Origin: Auricularia sp. M13
Taxonomy: Eukaryota; Basidiomycota; Agaricomycetes; Auriculariales; Auriculariaceae
Length of the DNA stretch: 64,000 nucleotides
Direction: 5' to 3'
NCBI GenBank assembly: GCA_037042915.1
Contig: CM073203.1
Location: forward strand, 248,001-312,000
In this document: piece after piece, positions 50,630 to 63,927 of the stretch
How the letters are laid out: the number at the start of each line of letters is the position of its first letter
Numbering within the stretch: position 1 is the first letter of the stretch
Made by a program: the position numbers and the translations under genes
Notes under the pieces: generated by a model
What the model was told of the DNA's origin: nothing
Seen by the model: only the letters and a program-made list of their open reading frames with translations
Database searches by the model: none

Positions 50630-52007
50630 TACTCCCCAGTCTCAGTTTCGATGCCATCGTTTTTCGTGCTTCATCAGAAGTCCGGGGCTCCGGCGGTGTG
50701 TTTGATTAAGTTTGGCCCCATCTTCCGCCTGGATGCACTGGGACGAGGAGCAACCGCGACGCGCTTGAGCACGTATTGGGCAGCCCCCAGCGCGATGACT
50801 TGACTAGACCGGTGCTCTCCAAGAACACATGTCTCGAGTCGACGGACGCGGCGATTCAGCATGCGCTACTGGTGCACTAGCAAGCTACACTCCTTGTCTG
50901 AAGCGACAGGACAGCGGCATCATCACTGTACGTCGGTCTTCTCGTGTGTATGAACGAGCTCAGCGGCTGGTCATGCGACGCCGTCAGCCCCCAGCTCGAG
51001 CTGCAAGTGGCTGGTCATGACAACGGATTCGCGGGTTTCATGAGCATGAGGATATCTTCAACAGCATCGTGTTTGACGGACAGACGCTCGTCTTCCGGAC
51101 GTATATTATTTTTTTGCTAGGGCGCCACGAATATCACGATGCGACGACTCACTGCTATGTACTGTCTATGACTGGCCGACTACAGCAACTATCGAACCAC
51201 GGCTGCACTTCTCGATTCCTGTCAGTCTTTCTCCGTCACCTGACCCGAGGTTAGTGATCTTGCCTCAGCGACCTGCCGTTCTTGTCTCGACGCGATGCCA
51301 TATACAAGAGGGTCTGCGGTGCGTAGTATACGTATATGGGCTCGCTCTCCACCAACACCTGGCACTGGAAGTCTTGGTCTTACATCGCTCCGCCTTCCAA
51401 GTTGGCGGAGGGATTTTTCTGTGTAAATCTAATCTTTGTGGATGCCGCTTATTCGGATCTTGGTCAGAAGCAAGTTGTCTATCGACAACAATCGAGTCTC
51501 CTTCGCCGACTCTCACGTAGGAAGACAATTGCTCCTCATAAAAACGAGGATCGTAGCGCTGGCCAGTTTCCCTCATGGTGATTCGCTTCTGGAACTACTG
51601 GCTGACGCATTTTGTCTGTTGCCTCCCGGTGATTACTTCGCGACGTTGCTTTGGGTCGGATCGCCTGCCACGTCTATGAGCTTCTAGCGCCTATTCCCTG
51701 GGCTGAGCCTCAGACCACGAGTATCGTCTCTCGACGCAGACTGATTTCTGGCATTTTATAACCAGTGCGTCTTCCGAGGCATGATTTGCATTCCGCTAAT
51801 GGCGATCTACGAGATCTCTGAGCGACCTTGAGGCATTCTCATATGATGCTTCGCACACTTTTCATGCTCGAGAACGCTTTTGTTGCATGCATCGGATCTT
51901 CGTCGAAGATCGTATGCGTCATTAGCGTCGAGCATTGCTCACTGACGGGCAGGATATAAGGATCAATGGTCTTTCAATGTGTACAGAACGAGCCGGTCTT
52001 AGCCACC
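50630..52007. other. No clear gene; possible decayed coding remnants
   Basis: Short plus-strand ORFs (for example 51254-51520 and 51336-51581) have protein-like stretches but no recognisable domain, and cannot be joined convincingly. The right end supplies the promoter of the secreted-protein gene. Confidence 0.35.
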
Positions 52008-54479
52008 ATGAAGTTCATCATTGCTGCTCCTTTCCTTGGTCCAGGTTGGTGGCACAATATCTCTCGAGTTATGCTTGGAGATTGACGATACTCGCCAGGA
52101 CTCGTATTCTCGGCTGTGGTCGCTCAGGACATTATGAAGCTTGCCAACATTGCGACCTACATTAGCAGCGGTAAAAGCTTCATAGGAATAACGCAACCGA
52201 TGTGACCATCGTTAATGACATTCCAGCTGCTATGCTCATCACGCCTGCTCTCGCGCAAGACGACAACGTGCCCCCGGGATATATTTTCCCGCCCGGCACA
52301 CCTGTAGACGAGGACAACCTCAGCATGACTGTCGCGTTCGATGCGGACGTCGATGAAGGCGCAGCTAAGACCAGCAGCAGCTTCCCCGATGACCACAAGG
52401 AGGATGACGAGCCTTTTGGCGTTCTCTTTCTTGATTCTCCAAACGCTGCAGCGCTCTCCGACCTTTCGGAGGGATCAGACTGGGTTCTCACTGGGTGCGA
52501 CCCCCAGGGCCTCCACCGCCAGACGGTACGTACCATCGCAGCTTACTTCATGACCCGCCATTGACTCGGCACTTCGTTGGCCAGGTCGTCGCCTTCTGCT
52601 CGAAGAACCTGAACTCCTCGTCTTGCGCTCATGTATTCCGGGGACAGGCCGAGCACACTATCGTTCAGATGCCCAAGGGATGTGGCAAAGGCCCTCTTGC
52701 GCGAGTCCACGCGCTCTCTGTCCACCCAGACCCACGCGCTCTCCTCACCGCCGATCTCAAGAGGAAGCCTGCCTCCGAGGCGGTCTATCAGCTAGTATTC
52801 GACTACGACTTCACCGCGATCCCTGAGGAAAATGGTCCCGTGTACATGCGCGCTGATGTGACCGATATGCCTGGCTATTGGTGAGTTTTAGATACTTTGC
52901 GAGCGGAACTAACATGTTTTACGACTATCAGGGATTCACTCGTTGACAGTCCGACCGAGGCAACCGAGATGCGTCGCCGCCGGGCAATGCTTTCTCGCAG
53001 GACTAGGGCTGCGGTCCAGCGGCGCGGGTGGTGGAGCTCGTTTGTCAACTGGGTCAAGAAGGTAACCACTGTCTCGGCTTCCAAGGATAGCAAGCGCAAT
53101 TTCCAGTACTCCGATACCGTCACTATTTTCAACAGCAGCAAGCAGTGCGGTGGTAAGTCATGGCATAGTATCTTTTCAGTCAGAATGTCCGTTCACACCG
53201 ATTCCTCGCCAGCATTCACGGCGAACCTTCAAGCGTCCGTTACGGCCCAAGCTCGTAAGTAACCCGCACTGAATACCGTCTTGACCAAATTTTGATGTGA
53301 ATGTATGAAGAATTCAACACGGCGTACGGACTTTATTTCCAGGGAACGATTGTCCCACCCAACATTCAGAAGGCGTTTGTCTACTTCAGTCAGACCATCG
53401 TCGTCATCCTAGGGGCGCCCTTTCTAACGCTGATGTAGATGGAGATGCTGCTGCGGGTGCTAGCTTCACTGTTACTGGAGTGGCGACTGTGGAATACGAC
53501 TCGAACCGGGCGAGGTTTGCCACCTTCGGCTTTCCAGGTCTCTCAGTTCCAGGGTGCGTTCGATTTTTTTGAAGTGCCAAGTAATCTCACACTCACGCTT
53601 GTGCTGCAGAATCATCACCGTCGGCCCGAGTCTCTATGTGGAGGGCTACATCAGCGGCTCGGTGACTATCAACGGCACGCTGACCGCGAGCGCCGACTTC
53701 AAGCTACCGCCGATCCAAGTGGCCGTGGGGCCGGGCTCCAACACGCAGAGCAACGCGGTCGACCCTGTTTCCCCGCCCAAAAGCGGCATCACTACCTCCC
53801 TCACAGCGGGAGTCGCCATCAGCGCAAACGCGGCGCTGCACGTCGTCCCGGGCGTGCAGCTAGGTGTGACGCTGCTCGGCGGATCTCTGCTCGACGCGAA
53901 CGTTTACGTCGAGGCCGGTCAGTCAATTCTGCGGCTTTGCGCACGTGACAACTTGCTGAGGAACTCCTCTCATTGCAGATTTATTTGTCGGCATTGGATT
54001 AAACAGCAGCATTAGCACCACTAGCCCGTTCACCGTCTGCGTCAATCCGTACTTCGGCCTCGAGCTGCAGGCCGGGCTCAGGGGAAGGTGCGTCTGTTCT
54101 CTCAGGAGGCCGCGGTTGTATGTTGCGAGAGATCTCACCGCCCTCCTACAGTCTGGGCCCCTGGAAGGGTCAAGCGGGCCCGTACGATTTCTACGAGAAT
54201 CAGTTCGACATCGCTTCTAAGGTGCGTCTCAAGCGTCTCACTGCGGAAATATATCGAAAAGTGACATCATTGCTCTCAATTTTATAGTGCTACCAGCCCG
54301 GATCTGGTAGGCGCGAGGACACGCTTCCCGCCCCGCCTGCTTTCAGTCCCTTGTATAGCCCGCGAGCGCTGCCGGGGCGCCGCGAGCTCCACGAGTACGA
54401 CGGCTCCGCGTACGCCGCACAGGCGCTGGACACACGCGCGAAGCTTCCTGGGTTCCTCAGCTGCCCCAAGAAGGCGTAA
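52008..54479 (+). CDS. Secreted protein of unknown function, multi-exon
   Basis: A well-placed start (AGCCACCATG, ATG 52008-52010) gives a hydrophobic leader MKFIIAAPFLGP. Later exons read DDNVPPGYIFPPGTPVDEDN, GSDWVLTGCDP, VFDYDFTAIPEENGPVYMRA, MRRRRAMLSRRTRAAVQRRG (a basic, possible processing segment), WWSSFVNWVKK and GTIVPPNIQKAFVYF. Then come FATFGFPGLSV, TVGPSLYVEGYISGSVTING, GVAISANAALHVVPGVQLGV, FTVCVNPYFGLELQAGLRG and QFDIASKCYQPGSGR. The stop TAA is at 54477-54479. The beta-rich alternating sequence resembles secreted proteins common in Agaricomycetes whose function I cannot name. At least six short introns are present. The exon arrangement before 52,200 is uncertain. Confidence 0.6.
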
Positions 54480-55429
54480 GCCGTCGCTCTCGACGGCTTG
54501 ACCGAGTCGGGCTTTCAGAATACCTGTGTATGATTGGTCTCGCGAATTTTGCTACTGGTAGCTAAGTTGCTTTGCTCTTGTTGAGTACGTCCGTCGGTAG
54601 AGCCGCGAATAAAGCACACATTTCTTGGAATTTATGTGGAAAATAGCTGCCAGGTAACCAGTATCTTATTATCGATGCGTCGTCCAGTGACACCTAGCAC
54701 AAGTATTGGAGCAAGATCCACGGTTCCCGAGACAGCTGCGAGATACTCAGATATTCTCCACAAGCTTACTGACCGCGAGCTTCCAGGTCGCCGTGCAGTT
54801 TAAATGCAAGTCGTTCAATGCACGGGGCAGCTCTCGAATATCAAGCTGAGCGTGGTAGCGAGACAGCTCGCAGACGGGATTCGGACATGATGAGTAATTC
54901 CCGGTTAGGCCTGAGAAGGCAAGGAAATGCGAGAACAGGGAAGCACATGTTGCCGGAGAAACCTCCCATAATACTACACTCCTACGAAGACACGAAGCTC
55001 CCGTATCCTAGCCAAGTACGCAGCAATTTAAAGCGCCGTCGTGCCTGGAGAAGACATAGCGCCATTCGTCAAGTTCAAGGCCATATGAACATCAAGAATA
55101 GTGGACTGGCCGCTTGAGTAGGGGCGGGCGGAGGAGGTCAGGTCCTGACGAGGCCTTGAATGATGACCACAGACGCGGCATGCCGAGGGCGACAGACTCG
55201 AGCGTGAGTAGCGTGATTCTTGAGCAGGCCAGCTGGTCGATTCCTCGTGAACATCAGGCAGTAAGATAAAGCGAAATTCGGCGATGTTAAAGTGAATGGA
55301 ACTTGGGATATGGACGTGGAGCGGGCGCTTAGAGGGCAACAAGAGGCTGGGCTGATGTGAGCGAATTTGGCAGGAAGAGAGCCCAGTTTGGGCGTGTTTT
55401 GGTGCGACCGGTTGAACCTAACACACGTC
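54480..55429. other. Intergenic, no supported gene
   Basis: ORFs here on either strand lack recognisable features. The left part is probably the terminator region of the secreted-protein gene. Confidence 0.5.
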
Positions 55430-56404
55430 ATGGGTGGTGAAGGTGCAGCTAATACTATCCCAGGGATCACATCTGCGTATGCTCACGAGTCTCCAGGATG
55501 GCTGTTCTTGTTTGCGGTGCTCGCGGCCGCTGCGCTGCTGTTCACGTCCGTGTTCTTTGTGCGTGTGCTCGCCGGCAGCCGCAGCGCGCATACTAACTGA
55601 AATCTTCTCCAGATAATAATGTTCTCCGACCTGGAGGTGCGCATTGGCAGGCCCTGTACCGGGAGCGGTTATCTGACCTTTGCAGTGCGGTACGTGTCCT
55701 GACTTGCCTGCCGTTCGGGCGCTGACACGCGGCCGCCGGCGCAGACTATATGAACCCGATTGACCTCTGCAACAAGCTGAATCAGGTCAGTTGGCTCTCT
55801 GGCCTTTCGGACGCTGCGCTCACACGTTGTTGCGCCAGTTTGTCGTTCCGGAAGCCGTCGCGCATGCGTTCCTGGTCCTGCTGTTCCTACTGTCGTTCCA
55901 GTGGACGGCCTTCATTATCAACGCGCCTTTACTGGCGTATAACGTGAACAAGTGGGTCCCTAGTATGGTTATTGCCCTTGTCTGCTGACACGGACTATCC
56001 TAGGATATTGATAACGAAAACGCACACCTTCGACGCGACGGAAATCTTCCGAACCCTGCCACAGCATAAGAAAGAGAGCTTTGTAAAGCTCGCTTTCTAC
56101 TTGCTGTCCTTCTTCTACTATCTCTACCGGTACGCACATATCGCCCTCTACATCCTAGCTCCTCTCAATCTTATTTTGCCTAGGATGATTGTAGCTTTGA
56201 TATCGGGTGCGTCCACAACTTTTTTTCTGCGGATTATCTGGCTCGTTCTGATGACTGCTTCCCGGCAGAGAGCGAGTGACAGACCGATTCCATTCCTCAT
56301 TGTTTTACGGTTTGGCTTTAGACGCTTGCGAATGTGCTGTAATGAACACCGGACGAGAAAAACACATCATTCACATACACGGAAGAAAGCATCCAGCTTC
56401 ATAG
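55430..56404 (+). CDS. ERV14: Cornichon/Erv14 cargo receptor
   Basis: Erv14 is a small ER membrane protein that loads membrane cargo into COPII vesicles. ATG at 55430 gives MGGEG, spliced to [20 protein letters not shown]. Further exons read [79 protein letters not shown] and [17 protein letters not shown] then MIVALIS. These match the cornichon signature throughout. About seven introns are present; the first lies right after five codons, and another carries the branch motif CTAAC. The extreme C terminus is uncertain: splicing at ATATCGG gives a short tail ending at 56404. Confidence 0.92.
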
Positions 56405-59052
56405 GGCTGCACGCGCCTGAGGCATACTACGACGCGTTCTACACCGTCGGCGCCAAGCGCGTCCCGCGTAGGCGGGTGGGCCGTTGTCTCAACGATCTCG
56501 AGCTTGAGACCAAGTCCTATCCGAAAAATACTGTGAGTGCAAGACTGTCGCGGGTCATTCAAGGCGCTGGTCGTCGTCGTATGGAGCCTGTGTACTAGAC
56601 ATCGAGACCCGCCCGACGTACAATGTGAGCCTGTCAGCATTATACACAAGCGCTGGCCTCCGCTGACCTCTTGCATAGGCCTGTTTTCTTCCCACGCTCG
56701 AAACGTCGATCCGGAAAAGAATGAGCGAGATGACGAGCAGCCACAGCGCGCGCGTTTAACGAATCTGGATCGACAACGCAAACATGGAGCAGCGATGTGC
56801 GTGCAGCTTGGGGCAGTCATCTACAGTAGAGGATCCGCAGGTCGTTTTGCAGACCTGCTCGGGTCGTGCGCGACTGACCTACTCCAGGTGCCCAGTGGCT
56901 GCTACGCACATCACAGCCAGGTTTAACGACGCGTTTTGAAGGGCGCTACGTGGACGCTGTGGTGCGAACTTTGAGGTCTGCAGTTATTCATGTGTAGGCG
57001 CGGGACTGCTTCTCAGCTGGTGCGTGGATACCATGGCTTGCATCCCTGCATTTCATTCATCGTCTGCATGCAGCAACTTATGCCGGGCCGACCACATAGC
57101 GCGTCCTCAGTGCACCGTATGGAGACCCGGTCGCAGCTGGGTGCACAGTGGCTGCTCTGCACAGCACGAACACGCCCGCTCGTTGTGAAGGGCTCTAGCG
57201 GCTGTGGCGCCCGCAGATATTCATGTGTCGTCTTGGGACTACTCCCCAAGCGCACGTGCATGGGTAATAAGACTCGGATCCCCACCTTCGATCTTGGACC
57301 CGCGTTTGATGCATCTGCTCACAATCCGCGCTCAGGATAGAGAGGATTATCGAGGTGGGGCTCAACATAGAAAAGACAAAGACTTGCCGACCTCTAAGCC
57401 TCGATCCGCGTCCTTTTTGAGCTTGTTGGAACTTGCAGGTATATTTTTCTTGCGCCCAGTATTTTCTCGAGCAGATATTGACCACTGTCACGTAGCCATG
57501 GACCATGTCCATGCCGAAGTTCAAGTGGTGCACGCATAGGCCCCGTCCGGATTATCGCCAGGCTCTGGCGGACATGCCCTCGGTGCTGGAGAAGCCGCTC
57601 AACGGAGCCCAGGTCACGTCTGGAAGCTAGATACAGGGCGGCGGCCCCGTTACATCCCTCGCGCTGCCCATCGGCTCGATGTGGGCGAACGGCCGCGTCA
57701 GGATCCTCAACGGATTCAGCAGTACGCCAACACCTGCCTGGTCGCAGTTCGCCAACATCACATCCAACTTCGACAACGCGGAATCCGCGTGATAGCAACA
57801 GGTCGTCGGCACGCGGACTCGAGCGAGCAAGAATTCGCGCGCACGCGTTCGAGCGAGTGGAACAGGCCTAGGAACATGGTGTGTCAGTTGGAACCACTAC
57901 TGTACCCAGTTTGCGGCGTCCGATCATGCTGCACTCCATCCCGAGGCCAACGGGTTCGAACACCGGCGGATAAGGCGGACAAGGCGGCCGTCGCGTCTTG
58001 GGCACGTTCGACACGCTGGCTGGAGGTGCCCGGCCCGCGTCCAAAGCTCGCCACGCCATTCATGATCAGTACTAGTGCTGCGCCCGTCGACATCGGGTAC
58101 GCCAACGACGTCCGCATCGGGACGGCTGCGCGCTGTACTCGGCCGGCGGACAGCGGGGCACTTCAGCACGGAAGAGGATCACGCGTGGGACGCGCAACAT
58201 CTCTTTCGCGCGCGTACGCCGCCCCGCCTAAGGTAGTCGTGTGGCTCGACACTCAAGCTCGCGCTGCCCAAGGACAAGCTGCACCGCGTCAAGACGGCTG
58301 TGGCGAACGTCGCCGCGGCCGGCTTCCTGTCACGCTGCACGTCGACTCGGAACCGGAATCGGCGGCGTGTCGTGGATCGGTCGGGCGGGCGCGTCGACTT
58401 CCCAGCGGGCAGCCCGAGCGCCGTCGACTGGGGCCCGAAGCGCAACCTGCGCGCGACCCTCAGCGCCGGCGACGGGCATGAACTGGCCGACGAACAACGT
58501 CGCGGTCGCCTGAGTGAGAAGGTTTTTTCCGAGGTGCCTGTGCTTCCTGTAGTGTCGATTTCCGCAATCTGAGCTCGTTATGATAATTTTTTTTGCCTGT
58601 TTCAAGAGACGATTGGCTTCCACAAGCGTTACTGTATTCCTGTCATGCCTCCGCTTTCTTCTCCGCCTATGCATTATGATTACTTATATTGAGCCTCACA
58701 TCCGAAACTCCTCCCGGAAGTGGCAACGAGCACAGCCATGCACATTTGTTTACGTACATCACACTGCACAGAGTTTGCAGCTTCCTCTTTCGGCCGGCGT
58801 ACTCGCGGCTTCGAGCAAGTGCGCTCCCCTGCAGCACTGGCAGAACTCACTGTAGGTACCGTAACCGGCTGCGCTCACTGCTGCTGCCGTCCCACGTCCA
58901 GCGCCCGCCACACTAGCTCCGCAAGGCGGTGTCGGCTGTGCTGCGTGCCTGATCCAAATGCCAACGCCGGAAAGTCAAGATCTAGAGGCGAAATTCCACT
59001 CTACTCCGCACCTTGGCCTTATCCTCCTTCCCTCCACAGCGGCAAATAGTGA
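56405..59052. other. Region with possible decayed coding sequence
   Basis: A plus-strand stretch at 56,400-56,530 ([17 protein letters not shown]) and others at 57,540-58,530 (ADMPSVLEKPLNGAQV, LALPIGSMWANGRVRI, SQFANITSNFDN) read like protein exons. They are broken by stops and frame changes, and the family is not recognised. I see no RNA gene. 58,560-59,050 is intergenic and holds the promoter of the LITAF gene. Confidence 0.3.
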
Positions 59053-59963
59053 ATGATAATGGACGGCCACGCCCACGACACCAAGTCCGCCCCCTCCCCA
59101 GCGCTGATGTCCTCGCCGCCGGTGTACGCGCAGCAGCAGCAGCCTCTGCCTTTGCAGCAGCAGCATACGGGGTACTTCCCGCCCCAGCCTCAGCCCCAAC
59201 AGCAGTACCCACAGCAGCAGCAGCAGTACCCCCAGCAACAGCAGCAGCAGCAGTACCCCCAGCAGCAGCAGGCGTATGCGTCTCAGCCGCAGCAGCAATA
59301 TACGCCTGGAGTTGTGGGGTCGCCGCCGGTGGTGGGCGTGGCGAGCCCGATGTACGGCCAGCCGGCCGTGGTGATGATGGGCACTATGAGTATGGGCGGG
59401 CGGGTGCAGAACCTCGCGCAGTTTCCTGCTGTGAGTCTCTAAGCTCTAAGTTGGGCTGGCTTTCTTTTTGCGGCTGGGCTGATGAGTTTCGCGTGGACTG
59501 GAAGCCGGTGTTGTGCCCGAATTGCGGGCAGACGCAGGTGACGCGGTGCACGTACGAGGCGGGGTCGTACACCCAGTACGTTGCGTCCGATTAGGCCCCC
59601 CCCTTCCCCTTCCCCAGCGCAACACTAGTACTGAACCTGCGATAATATAGTATTTGGGCGCTCGTCCTGGGCCTCGTCGCGTGCTTGTGCTGCATCCCGT
59701 ACATGGTGAGCATCATTTGCACATCTTTCGCGCCCATATCATCCCGAAGCTGATGCGCGCTGCAGATCGACGGGCTGAAGGACGTGCACCACTTCTGCTC
59801 GAACTGCAACATCCCGCTCGCCGTGTGGCACCGCTCGGGCGGGCTCGAGGTGCTCGCGCACCAGCAGCCGGCCGGCGCGTTCCCCATGCAGCCGCAGGTC
59901 ACCGGTACTCCTGCGCCCGCGCCTGCGCCTGCGGTTGGGGGGCCGAAGCCGTATGGGCAGTAG
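59053..59963 (+). CDS. LITAF-domain membrane protein
   Basis: LITAF-domain proteins are zinc-binding monotopic proteins of endosomal or plasma membranes. ATG at 59053 opens a long Gln/Pro/Tyr-rich N terminus (repeats of PQQQQQYP), then SPMYGQPAVVMMGTMSMGG. The domain has the first zinc half VLCPNCGQTQVTRC, the hydrophobic in-plane helix WALVLGLVACLCCIPYM, and the second half IDGLKDVHHFCSNCNIPLAV. A Pro/Ala-rich tail ends at the stop 59961-59963. Introns split it after QFPA, within the codon after SYT (donor GTACGT, joining to IWALVL) and before IDGLKDV. The two CxxC pairs are intact. In filamentous fungi such proteins are small and widespread. Confidence 0.88.
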
Positions 59964-60200
59964 AGGGGTGTGGACGATGTGTGACGAGTCGTGTGTAACC
60001 TTTACTGACGAGAAAATCCGTGTTGTGCCTGCCGTTTTCTGCTGCTTGTCTGCTCATTTTCATCTCCCATCTCCATCTCCATCCTTTGTCAATGCGTTGC
60101 GTTGCGTTGCGAGTATATACAGTCCTGATGTGTAATGTAATTGACTTTATCTGATAGCTGGTACAATCGTTCAACTTCAAGTTGCATGCGCGGGCTATTG

Positions 60201-60533
60201 CTATTGTCCAGGCCCGGGGTGGTTCTTAATCCAGCGCCGGACGACGCTCTCGATCGGGCACGCCGTGCTGTGCGCATCGGCGCCCTGGGCGTCGTACATG
60301 CGCGCGCAGCACTGGTAGAGCCGGCGCATGTGGGCGTCGCACCGCTCGGGGTTGTACGTGTTCTTGTTGAGGCAGGCCTGCAGGTCGCACGCTGTCCGTC
60401 GTGACCCGTCAGCGAGCCAATCTCGCTAGGGCTGATGCAGAACTCACCTTGCGACTGACAGGCGGGTTCGTTCTATGTAGTAGGGTGAGCGTGCATTACA
60501 GTATGCGAGAAGGGAACGGCGCACCTTTGCCAT
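60201..60533 (-). CDS. CMC4: CMC4, twin Cys mitochondrial intermembrane-space protein
   Basis: ATG at 60533 encodes MAK, then after an intron NEPACQSQ, then after a second intron ACDLQACLNKNTYNPERC and CDAHMRRLYQCC, ending IKNHPGPGQ with stop 60201-60203. The cysteine pattern, including a CX9C, matches Cmc4-family proteins imported through the Mia40 pathway. The length of about 75 residues is as expected. The exact join at the second intron (SQ/AC) is the natural GT-AG solution. Confidence 0.85.
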
Positions 60534-60965
60534 GAGGTCGAGGTGTGTGTGTGACGGTGACGTCAGTTCAGTGTGTAATTTAAGTGGAGAGAGTGAGACG
60601 CCGGACGCGGGAGACGCGCTTTCGAACCCCGCCAGGGGCATTCTTTTTGGGGACGCGAGACGGCCATCACGACACGCATCTGTCCCGCGCATTGCACCCC
60701 GCGCGCGCGCAGGGTCGCGCAGAAACGGTGGCGGGCGCCAAACTCACCCCACTGCTGCTTGCTGGCGCATTGGACTGTACAGGGGGCGAAGCGAGGTGAG
60801 GCTGACGTGTGTGCGGTCGTGGATTGTCTGCAGCTCAGATAATGCAAATGGGATGACGGGAGGCAGGGCCGAGTATCCGGCGATAGGCCTTTAAAGGATG
60901 ATCGTCGATCGGAGATTGGACGTTCCTTTCTTTCTCCTTCTCCCCGCGCGCACACGCAACGCACG

Positions 60966-62733
60966 ATGGGCAACAAAAAGTCGCAGCGTCCAGCGGAGCC
61001 GACGGAGATCGAGCCGCGGTACATCACGGTCATGTCGCCCTACCCGTACTACGCCAACCTCGAGCTGCCCGCCGTGCGTCCGAGTCCGCAGTTGTCTTGC
61101 GCTCCATTATTCCCGCTCAATTGTCATTATAATTGTAGGACCGGCTGGCAATGGCGCGCTGGCTGGCATGCATCGTCGTCGACCCGGCGTACCTGCACAC
61201 GATCTGGTGGAAGCCCAAGGCCGCCGCGCCGCTCGTCATCGTCGAGATCTCGCGCGACACGCCCGCGCTCGAGCGCCTCCTCGGCGAGCACAAGTGGGCC
61301 GACTTCCTCCTCAGCCCGACCCCGGACGAGCGCCCGCTCAGCAGCAAGGCCTACTTCTGCCACTACCGCACCGCCGCCCACCTCCAGCGCGAGGGCTGGA
61401 AGGACATCGACGTCCAGGACGCCTGGTTCGACAAGTGGCGCCCGCAGAATGCTGTTGTCAGGTACCCGTACCCCCAGAGCACCTGGTGCGACCTCCCCAG
61501 CATGGACCCCACCGCGCTCTGTCTCTGCCTCAATATCCCGCGCGAGATGTTTGGCCTGGGCGCGAAGCAGGCCGCGCCCAAGGCTGCCACCCTCGTCCCT
61601 GGTGAGCGCATTGCATTATGATTCCGCGTTGGAGTTCATATAGAGTATGTCGTTGGCAGGCTCGCCGGCGTGGGTCGCAGCGGGCAACGGGACATCCCAA
61701 CAGCAGCAGCCAAAGAAGAAGACGCCCGCAGCGCCACCGAAGAACGCATGGAACAAGCCGCTCGTCACCGCGACGTCGAGCAAGGCGACGACGCCCAAGG
61801 TAGCCGCGACGCCGCTCGAGGACGGTGCGTCCCGTCTCCAAATATGACGCGCCACCGGCGCTGACCAGCTCCTTTGTTTTTTGCAGACGACCCGAAGAAC
61901 AAGCCGATGGGCCTCACCGGCCCGGACCTGACGGAGGCGAACGTCAAGCAGCACCTGCGCTGGTCGGACGAGGTCGAGGAGGAGGAACGCATCGCCGTCC
62001 GGGAGAAGGAGGCCGCGGCCGGCCCGCTCAGTGCGGGCCAGCTGGCGACGGTGAGCTCGTCTCTCCTCGTCTGTGTTGCTTGCCTGATGCGAGGCCTCTG
62101 CAGGTGTGGCCGCCGCCGCCCAAGGCCGAGGCGGCGGCTGCGGCAGCATCGTCCGGCGGCAGCGACGACGCGCTCGCCACGCCCGTTGGTGAGGGTGACG
62201 ACGACGACGACGGGCAGGACGGCGCGTGGTACGGCGCATACGGCCTGCCCGTGCTGAGCCCCGAAGACCACAAAGGTCAGCCCTGCCCCCCTCCCGCCTC
62301 CCGCCTCTGCATCCCATCTCAGAGTTGCTGACGCGCGCGAAAATTCCATTCAGACGCAGTGGCGCCGCCGGCGCGCGCGCGGGACTCGGCGGGGTACGCC
62401 GGCGGGGCGGGGCGCAGCGTGCTCGAGGCGCGCGGGTGGACGTGCCCGGTGCACGGGCCGCTGAAGAACTGCCAGATCGGCATCTGCGAGGAGGCGCGCG
62501 CGGCGAAGCGCCGCTTCGCGCGCGAGCGCGGCCGCCCGCGCGACAACCTCGCGCAGTGGGCCGCCGGCGGGCCCAGGGTCGAGGTGCGCGCCGTCGGCGG
62601 CGGCGAGGGCCCGTGGCGCACGGCCAACGGCAAGGGCCAGTCGAAGTCGGCGCGTTCCCATGGTGCGAGTGCGGGCGCGGGCCCGGCCGAGGGTGCGGCG
62701 TGGAGGTCGAAGAGTGCTGTGCGCGTGCGCTGA
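60966..62733 (+). CDS. Conserved-looking hypothetical protein, six exons
   Basis: Exons are 60966-61073, 61139-61601, 61660-61824, 61887-62050, 62104-62275 and 62354-62733, all with GT-AG introns joining in frame. The first part reads YITVMSPYPYYANLELPA then DRLAMARWLACIVVDPAYLH, a folded domain with WWKPKAAAPLVIVEISRD and GWKDIDVQDAWFDKW. The middle is Pro/Ala/Lys-rich. An acidic segment (DEVEEEERI, GDDDDDG) follows, and the C terminus has WTCPVHGPLKNCQIGICEEA, a possible Cys/His metal site, and an RGG-like basic tail. I do not recognise the family. TTTAAAGG at about 60,889 may be promoter sequence. Confidence 0.75.
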
Positions 62734-63927
62734 TGCATTGACGCGTCGCCCGTTCGCGTCCTCGCCTGATTCCGCCTGCTTATGTGACCGCCTGCTCGAC
62801 CGCCGCCTGCATTGACCTGGACCGTGACCGTGACCATGATCTTGACCTTTTGGACGACCCGCGCCACCCAACGAGACCGCTGACCGAATCGATACGAACT
62901 GGAATGAAACGACCTGCATCGCGATCCCATCCCATCCATCTTCCCTCCCTGCGTCCGCTCTGTCTGCTGTCGCGCTGTCCTGGACCCCGCCAATCCGTTA
63001 GTTTCTTGACCCACCCATCCATCCATGTCTCGCAGTTACTGTAAACTTGTCGTTTTTTCTCTCTCTTTCTTGTGACTCGGAGTGAGCTTTCATGAATGAT
63101 GTCTTTCTTCTGTGTTTGTGTAGGAGCTGCGATAAGTGATAAGTAGTGTAGCCGTTTTCGTGGCAATAATCAGAGCTTTTAGTGGAGCGTTAGATGCATG
63201 TGAGGCGGGAGGCGAAGGGGACGAAGGAGTGGCGGAGTTCGAAAGCGCGTTTTGACTCGACGAGTTGCGATCGCCGATCGCCGATCGATTGCGGGGTGAC
63301 TCTTGTGCGGGACCGAGAGGGCTTCACCAAGATGCCATGGCCAGTGGGACTCGGGAGTTCGCGCTGTATGATTGCTTGATTGCTGCAGTTGCTTCAAAGT
63401 TGCTTGCACAGTTTGACGTAGACTTGGAGTCTAAGTAGCAAGTAATGGGCGTTACTTGAGTATCTTCGCCGTGACACGCTGCAGCTGGCGGGATATGTTC
63501 TCGAGCTTACACTCCACTGCGCGAGCTCTAAGGACCAGGCGTGCTGCGGTGCACATTGTGCAGAACGAGCAGTGGCGCGGGTTATCGTCTGAGTATCAGG
63601 CTGAGTCTCGCACGGCATCCTCAGCGTCGCAGAAGCTGCGATCACCGCAACATCATCTGCGGCCCTGGGGAGCCAACTCGGGCGTGGCTCGCTGACAGCC
63701 GGTAATACCACACTGGACAGGAAGTCTCATTCAGGACAACAACATGAAACCGAAACCTGAGCGCGAAAGACCTTTAATTGGCCAGACTGAGACGTCATTT
63801 TGGTTTCCAGAGCGGTTTTCAGTCGGTCTTGGGTGATACTTTACTGTAAGACGAACTCGAATTGCATAGCATTTGAAGTACAAGCCTGACGGGAGAACAT
63901 TTGAAGCCTCGGGATACATTCCATTCT
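62734..63927. other. Intergenic, no supported gene
   Basis: Short ORFs only, with no protein or RNA features recognised. It separates the hypothetical gene from the gene entering at the right edge. Confidence 0.5.
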
